Below are positions 58,170 through 64,000 of a stretch of 64,000 bases of DNA, piece after piece. The stretch lies in assembly GCF_902167145.1 (NCBI RefSeq), contig NC_050097.1:146531982-146595981 (forward strand). Direction: 5' to 3'. A program made the translations under genes and the position numbers. How positions within the stretch are numbered: position 1 is the stretch's first letter; each line of letters starts with the position of its first letter. The notes under the pieces were generated by a model that made no database searches, was not told the origin of the DNA, and worked only from the letters and a program-made list of their open reading frames with translations. This DNA is from Zea mays. Taxonomy: Eukaryota > Streptophyta > Magnoliopsida > Poales > Poaceae.

Positions 58170-59431
58170 ATGAGTATTGCATTTCTGCTAAATGTAGGCA
58201 ACTCTGAGAAGAGTAGTGCAGAAGACTCCGGCCACAGCGACACGACAAGTGATGATAGCTCCATCATATTCCAGCAAGCTAGTGCAGCAGCGGTTCTAGC
58301 TGCTTTCGATTCTCGTTCGTATACTCTTACTCCTATGATCAATCTTCCTCCTCCATTGCCACACGTGACAGGACCGCAATGGGTGGAACTTAATATGAGG
58401 GACTTTAGGAAGTGTCATGACAATTTTCGTATGACTCCAGATTCTTGTATAGAATTGCATGATACTTTAGTGAGGTATCATGGGTTAAGGTCAACACAAG
58501 AGGTGGAGCCATGTGAGGTAATAGGGATGTTCTTATGGGCATGTGGGACACACAAGAGACACGCCAAATTAGAGACAAATTTGAAAGGTCTTTGGATACC
58601 ATTAGTAGAAAAATGGCTATGGTGACAGATGCTATGTATGGTTTTACACAAACCATTATATGTCCAAAGAATCCAACATTTTCTGCATAACAAGCTTAGA
58701 CCTTATGCCCCTTTCTTTGATGGGTTCATAGGAGCCTTAGATGGTACACACATTCCAGCTCACGTATGTCATGAGTCGAGGCTTGAACACATAAATAGAA
58801 AAGGGTGGCCTAGCTACAATGTATTAGGTATAGTAGACATGGATATGCGGTTCACTTTTGTAGGTGCTGGGATGGCTGGTTCTTGCCATGACATGGTAGT
58901 GCTCAGGAGTTGTATGGGAGAAGCGAACTATCCACACCCACCAACAGGTATGGTGGCATGTTATGTTGGCATTGCATACATCATAGCCATGCATTACGAT
59001 CTAGTAAATATTTTTCTGAGTTTATTTGTTTGTGTACAGGGAGGTATTATCTAGTGGATGTTGGTTACTCAATTCACAAAGGTTACTTGCCACCATATCG
59101 GAATCAGAGACATCACTTAGAAGATTTTAATCGAATAGGAGTAGAGACTGTGCAGGAAAAGTTTAATTTCCACCACTCGAGTCTACGAAATGTAGTTGAA
59201 TGGGCTTTTGGAGTTCTCAAATCAAGGTGGCATGTGCTACAAGGACTTCCATTTTACGAAAGAAGCATGCAAGTGAAGATTATAATTGCTTATTTTGCTT
59301 TGCATAACTATTTGTTGGATCGAGGCCACATAGGAGGATTAGGGAGTAGTTCGCATGGCCAAGCTGATTACGATGTGTCAGATTGGGTGAATGTAAATGC
59401 AAGTCAAGAAATGACATTAGTGAGAGATTGA
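58170..59431 (+). pseudogene. PIF/Harbinger DDE transposase
   Basis: The N-terminal part (58198-58560: FQQASAAAVLAAFDSRSYTL, MRDFRKCHDNFRMTPDSCIE, LVRYHGLRSTQEVEPCEVIG) is followed by a frameshift, a segment RDKFERSLDTISRKMAMVTD with two stops near 58690, then the intact catalytic DDE_Tnp_4-like domain: FIGALDGTHIPAHV (D codon 58740-58742), VGAGMAGSCHDMVVL, an intron from 58947 to about 59039 (GTATGG...TACAG), YYLVDVGYSIHKGYLPPYR (D codon 59057-59059) and NVVEWAFGVLKSRWHVL (E codon 59198-59200). All three acidic catalytic residues are present. The stop is at 59429-59431. Confidence 0.85.
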
Positions 59432-59489
59432 ATCGCTGCTGGAGTATCATTTAGGTAGTGTATGTGATGAAGTAGTTATATGTAATGAA

Positions 59490-59494
59490 GTAGT
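59490..59494. repeat. Target site duplication GTAGT, left copy
   Basis: GTAGT before TGTAAAGCCC at 59495, repeated exactly at 63300-63304. Confidence 0.85.
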
Positions 59495-62400
59495 TGTAAA
59501 GCCCTAAAATTTTTATATGATAAAAAATGATAAAATAAATAAATACATATATTTATATAAAAGTGTTTTGGGGATCATGGAACCTTTAGGGACTATCTAG
59601 TTTCATTTTCTTTGTGCATATTTAGTTAATGGAAATATATTGATCAAATAACAAATAAATAAATACTGAAATATGCATTTCGTGCTGAGGTGTATTTTTG
59701 CATTTGTATTCAAACTTGTGAGACATGTTTAAGTTTGAAAACTAGAATTTCAAAATGAAGGAGAAAAGAAAAGAGAAGGAAAAGAATATACATGAATAAA
59801 TATATTCCTTCATGTTGGCACTTTTATTTGTGCACATAATCCATGGGTGAAACTCACCAATAAATTCAAATTCAGATAGTAGATTTTGAAATGGAGAAAG
59901 AAAAGCAAAACATAAAATGAGAAGGGAAAATATTAATAAAATCATTTATTCCTTCCATAATGGAATAGCAAGAAGAATAAAATTTGTAAACAGTAGAATT
60001 TATATTTCCATCAGACATTTGGAAACCTAAAAATTTAAAACAGGAGTTTAACTTTAAGTTTGAAATACTTTAGTTTGGAATTTGAAAAGAGAATAGAAAA
60101 AAAGAGAAAAGAAAAACCGCATCCTAGGCCGAAACTCTTGCTCCCGGCCCAATTACGTCTCCACCGAGCGGCCCAACCGGGGGGAGGAATTCGCGCGCTC
60201 GGGTATCACGCGTGGGGCCCGCGCATCGGTCGCATTATCACTCGCTCCTTTGACTGGTGGGGCCATGCAGTCAGATCTTTCCCCCAAAATGACCAGCGTC
60301 GCGTTCGTCGCAACGGCGGGCCACAAAGTTCGCGCCTACCTCGACTCCACCCTTGTTCCTGGCTCAGACTCCACCGCTAGGGTATAAAATCAAGGGCCGT
60401 TCTTCCCCATGCCTCCCCATCCAGCCCGTGTCGACACCAACGAGACTGGTCATGCCTAACTAAGCAAAGCAGGGAGGCAGTAAAAGCTGTGGGCGCAACT
60501 GACCGTCGTGGCAAAACCTTGCCTCGACGGAGCTTGTAGCACTCGGTCGAGCTTAGGCTGCCCGCAGTCACGTACTTGAAAAGGAACTGTAAAGAATACC
60601 GTAGGTTATAGAGTTCGAATGGTGCTGCAGCGAGTGACTGGAAAGATAGCTGTAAAATACAGTCGGCTGAGAAGAACTCTATCTGCAGCGTTCGCTGCCG
60701 TGCGACTAGATGACAGAGGTGGGACCGGAGGTGGGGCCCAAGAGAGACGTTGTGAGAGGCCGGTTAGGAGAGAGGTGAAAATAAATAATAGAATATGTGG
60801 TAGTTGGTATAGGGTAGAGATTTAAGGTGAATATGACTGTGAAAGATTGTGAGATAGAGTAGAGAATCTCGCTGACGAGGATAGAATATTCCTTTTAGAG
60901 TAGAAATTTAGGGTTCCATGAGTGCGGATAGCCTTAGGGGTTCGTCAGGGCACGTGGAACCTGCGCGGGCATCCCTAGGAGCGCGTGATCGATCAGTGGT
61001 GGGAGAATTTCTCGTCAGGGTTACGTCTTATCGCCCAGCCGCCGTTCTCTGTGGTTAACCTGGTCACATCTCCTCCACGGTGAGTTTTTATAACCATGAA
61101 GTTCATTGCCCTTTATACTTCACATAGGGCCAGTTTGTTGCGCGATTGGGGTTCTGGCATGCCGAATCGTGGGATGACGACCATGGCGCTGCCGTGGATG
61201 GCTCCATGCACCGCCGCCTGGGGTCTTGGGTGAGGAAGGGCAGCCGGGGGTCGTTGATCTACCTAGGGACGGTTGGGATTAGATCGATCTTTGCCGGTTC
61301 ACTCGATTGGATCTGACTCACTGATTTGGAATCCAATGGATCGGATTAGAAGTCACATACACCCCTTCGCGTGATCAGATCTGGGTCGTCGATCTTGATC
61401 GTACGGTTCCGATTCAATGAAGGATACATTAAACCTACGTCGTGGATCTCCGATCTAACGATCATAATTGCGTATCGGTTCGGCGCTGGGCTGGGATAAA
61501 TCTGTGCCTTAGATCTTTGATCGGACGGTCATTGTAAACCAATACCCCTTCGACCGTCTGTTTTGCTAAAGAGCCCCTGGAACCTTTATAAATCAACCCA
61601 CGGTCCACCGGTGTGAACAAGTAATTGTACTTAGGTCCTGGATTTTTGCAGATTTGACCCTGGGAAATTCCAGAATAGTACCACAGCCCATATAGTAAAT
61701 AAAATGAGATAGAGAATAGTTTCTAATATAAAAATAATGCTAAAAACTTGTACATTCATATGTAATTCATTTTAACTCCAAATTGATCCATTCCATTTGT
61801 AGTAGATCCATAATAATATTGTTTACCCCCTGGTAACTTTATTTTGTTATGAAACCTAAATTAAAATTTTTTACTTAATTTCTTTTGTACCCGACTCCTA
61901 AATCTTTAGAAAACCATATTTTCTCAACTGTAACTCTGAATTTAGTGGTTCTCGAACCTGCGATCTCGTTACGACGCGTAGAATATTATTATGCAGTTTG
62001 TGCTTATGTTTGGTGTGATGTTAATTTTGTCTATACCATGTTTGTTTGTATTGCTACAAATAGCGGTGAGGTCTCGAGAATCTGAAGATCATCCTGGTAC
62101 TTGGAATCTCGAGTCCTAGGCAAGTTGTGCCCTTGATCACTTCATTTTACCTAATAATGTTCATTGTTAATCACTGTGACATGCTCAGGTTAATTTGATG
62201 GGACCTAATAGGTTTCCCTAGCATTGTTTATCCCCCACCTTGCAAACAGATGAATTATTGGGTAGATTTGCTATTGCTCTACCTGGTTTTGGGAAACTAA
62301 TGTTTCATTATGATCATGTTCCAATTATGTTGTTGTTTAATTATTGTTCATGATAAGATCATATTATTAATTGGAATATGGAGAACCACCCGGGAAAACA

Positions 62401-63299
62401 GTGCTACCACAATGGTGGTATGGGACGCCCTTGGCTGAATAATTAGGAAAGGTAGTGGAGGACTACCTTACTCGAAAGGGGCAAGGGCAGTAGGGGAGTG
62501 GTCGGTAAAGGGAGGTTCTCGGGCTGATTTTGCTGTGATGTCTTTTCAGACGGGGGATTCCTATACTGCGCTTCCTAGAACTGTAGCGGGTTTTCTAAAG
62601 CTAGTGGAACTTTGTAAAGGCCTCGTAGTTGCAAATGGGTAACACGATTTGTGGGTAAAGATGTGCAACATCTGTAGAGTGTAAAACTGGTATATCAATC
62701 GTGCTCACGGTCATGAGCAGCTCGGATCCTCACATGAGTAATTTATGAAACTAAACTTAATTTGTCATATGCATTGCATTGCGGGTGTTGTTATTAATCT
62801 TGATCTCTTATTTAAGAGGGTTGGTACCTACTTATACTTAGTAACTGCTAATAAAATTTTGACCAACTTTAAAAGCAATGCTCAGCTTTAAACATCCTCT
62901 TTGGTAAGCCTTACACTTCACATGAGCTCCCATCTTTAGTGAGTTCATGCACATTATTCCCCATAACTTGTTGAGTGATGAACGTATATGAGCTCACCCT
63001 TGCTATACTCACATCCCCCCAGGTCAAGAACAGGTACCACAGGATGAGGCGCGTGAAGGATGCTGTGATGAGTTCGTGAGTGGTCTAGGTGGTCGTCTCC
63101 CAGTCAACTATGGGTTGCTGGATCATTGTCTTCATATGATGTAATTATTTAACTATTTTGTACAGAACTCCTATTATATAGTAAAGATGTGACATTCGTT
63201 TCTGTACCATGAGTCATCATATGTATGATACTTGGTCCTAGCACACCTGATGATATGTTCGTGCCCGGGTCTTGGTGCCCCCGAAACCCGGGTGTGATA
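59495..63299 (+). repeat. Solo LTR F (3805 bp, chromovirus type)
   Basis: It starts TGTAAAGCCC and ends CCCGGGTGTGATA (the canonical end ACA has changed to ATA). Perfect 5 bp target duplications on both sides and no interior mark it as a solo LTR. Blocks around 62090-62600 and 62870-63240 match 49800-50340 and 50630-51010 in LTR H. It lies 63 bases after the transposase stop codon. Confidence 0.9.
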
Positions 63300-63304
63300 G
63301 TAGT
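63300..63304. repeat. Target site duplication GTAGT, right copy
   Basis: Exact partner of 59490-59494. Confidence 0.85.
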
Positions 63305-63479
63305 AATATATTTATGTAGTGTATCTCAGATTGTTGGATAGTATTGTGTAATTTACGTATTGTGGTATTGAGTAATCATGCAATGTATTGAGGTACTGAT
63401 CTCTCTCTGGTACTGAGTAATCAAGCAATGTATTGGGTGAATGTTGATACCTTTATACTTTTATAAAAACTACTTTTTA

Positions 63480-63985
63480 AGACAAATCGGTGCACTGGCG
63501 ATTCATTGGTGGTTGTGTTAACAAAACCAAAGTGTATGTAGCCCATTCCGCCGGCGGTTGGCTAAGGGCACAGCCAGTGGAAATAACATTCCACTTGCGG
63601 TTCACTTAAAAGAATCGCCAGTGTAAATAGCTCTTTTCCACTGACGATTCACTTAAAACAACGGTTCCACTGGCGGTTCACTTAAATCAACCGCCAGTGT
63701 AAATAGCTCTTTTTCACTGACGGTTTTTTAAGTGAACCGCCAGTGTATATGATATTTGCACAGGCGGTTCACTTAAAACAACCGCTAGTGTAAATATTTG
63801 TTTTCCACTGACGATTTAGTTAAGTGAACCGCCAGTGTATACATATTTCCACTAGCGGTTCACTTAAAACAACTGCTAGTGTAAATATATCCTTTCCACT
63901 GGCGGTTCGGTTAAATGAACCGCTAATGTAAATATATTTACACTGGCAGGTCCACCTATTTATTTTCACTGGCGCGCGGTAACTG
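63480..63985. repeat. Dense palindromic subterminal repeat array of the CACTA element
   Basis: About ten units start near 63552, 63595, 63642, 63670, 63716, 63761, 63806, 63851 and 63897, plus one weak unit at 63490. The period is mostly 43-47 bp. The consensus is an imperfect palindrome CACTGGCGGTTCACTTAAA followed by ACAACCGCCAGTG and an AT-rich spacer. Dense short repeats of this type near an end are the hallmark of CACTA subterminal regions, where the TNPA-like protein binds. The array is still running at the window edge. Confidence 0.8.
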
Positions 63986-64000
63986 AAAACTCCAGTATAA

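Larger units (their letters stand above)
24940..64000 (-). mobile_element. Composite CACTA (En/Spm) transposon with embedded PIF/Harbinger genes, riddled with insertions
   Basis: After removing the later elements (25221-27313, 27662-41980, 43964-47214, 47826-51065, 59495-63299), about 12-13 kb remain that read as one unit. They hold TNP2-like and Transposase_24-like genes on minus, and a small acidic gene plus Myb/SANT and Harbinger transposase genes on plus. All are flanked by one repeat family built on ACTGGCGGTT...AACCGCCAGT. The dense array at 63480-64000 looks like a subterminal region. Neither terminus (CACTA/TAGTG) is seen. The left limit given is the outermost repeat cluster; the true end may lie further left. 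An alternative is two neighbouring elements of one family. Confidence 0.55.

Noticed and set aside
63480..63985. Regularly spaced palindromic array as a CRISPR locus
   Set aside because: This is a plant nuclear window; the spacers are AT-rich and similar to each other, and the units are degenerate palindromes typical of CACTA ends.

Overview
The window is a stack of nested transposable elements from a large grass genome. The cinful/Zeon-type Gypsy elements, the Opie-type Sirevirus and the RIRE3/Tekay-type chromoviruses with 3-4 kb LTRs fit maize or a very close relative (Zea) best. I found no convincing host gene, tRNA or rRNA in 64 kb. This is a reading by eye; family names rest on motifs and protein resemblance, not on database searches.

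Left half (1-23540). A RIRE3/Tekay-like chromovirus on the minus strand (element B: 3' LTR 1921-3426, interior 3427-9678, 5' LTR pieces 9679-9776 and 18522-19313) is cut by two younger insertions. Element A (3' end of a cinful/Zeon-like element, 1-1920) sits in its 3' LTR. A second chromovirus, element C (9777-18521, with a 4021 bp LTR), sits in its 5' LTR. B lies in an LTR starting at 20249 (D, minus), and D lies in an LTR ending at 23540 (E, plus).

Right half (about 23541-64000). Once later insertions are removed, the rest reads as one old CACTA (En/Spm) transposon on the minus strand. It has a TNP2-type transposase gene (51066-54439) and a Transposase_24/TNPA-like gene, now in pieces at 47215-47825, 41981-43963 and 27314-27661. 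The same interval also carries a small acidic gene (55500-55990) and a two-gene PIF/Harbinger set, a Myb/SANT protein (57081-57938) and a DDE transposase (58170-59431), all on the plus strand. One family of palindromic repeats built on ACTGGCGGTT...AACCGCCAGT sits beside each promoter of these genes and forms a dense array of about 45 bp period at the right edge (63480-64000). I see no Harbinger terminal repeats around the PIF genes. The simplest reading is a composite CACTA element that has absorbed a Harbinger transposase cassette.

Insertions into this element are: a truncated Zeon copy (25221-27313); an Opie-like Sirevirus (27662-41980) whose 5' LTR holds a complete non-autonomous Zeon element (34536-41752, target duplication GACCC); a solo LTR (43964-47214); an LTR without a matching target duplication (47826-51065); and a solo LTR with target duplication GTAGT (59495-63299). 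Nearly every gene carries stops or frameshifts. The best preserved are the element C gag-pol frame and the PIF transposase catalytic domain.
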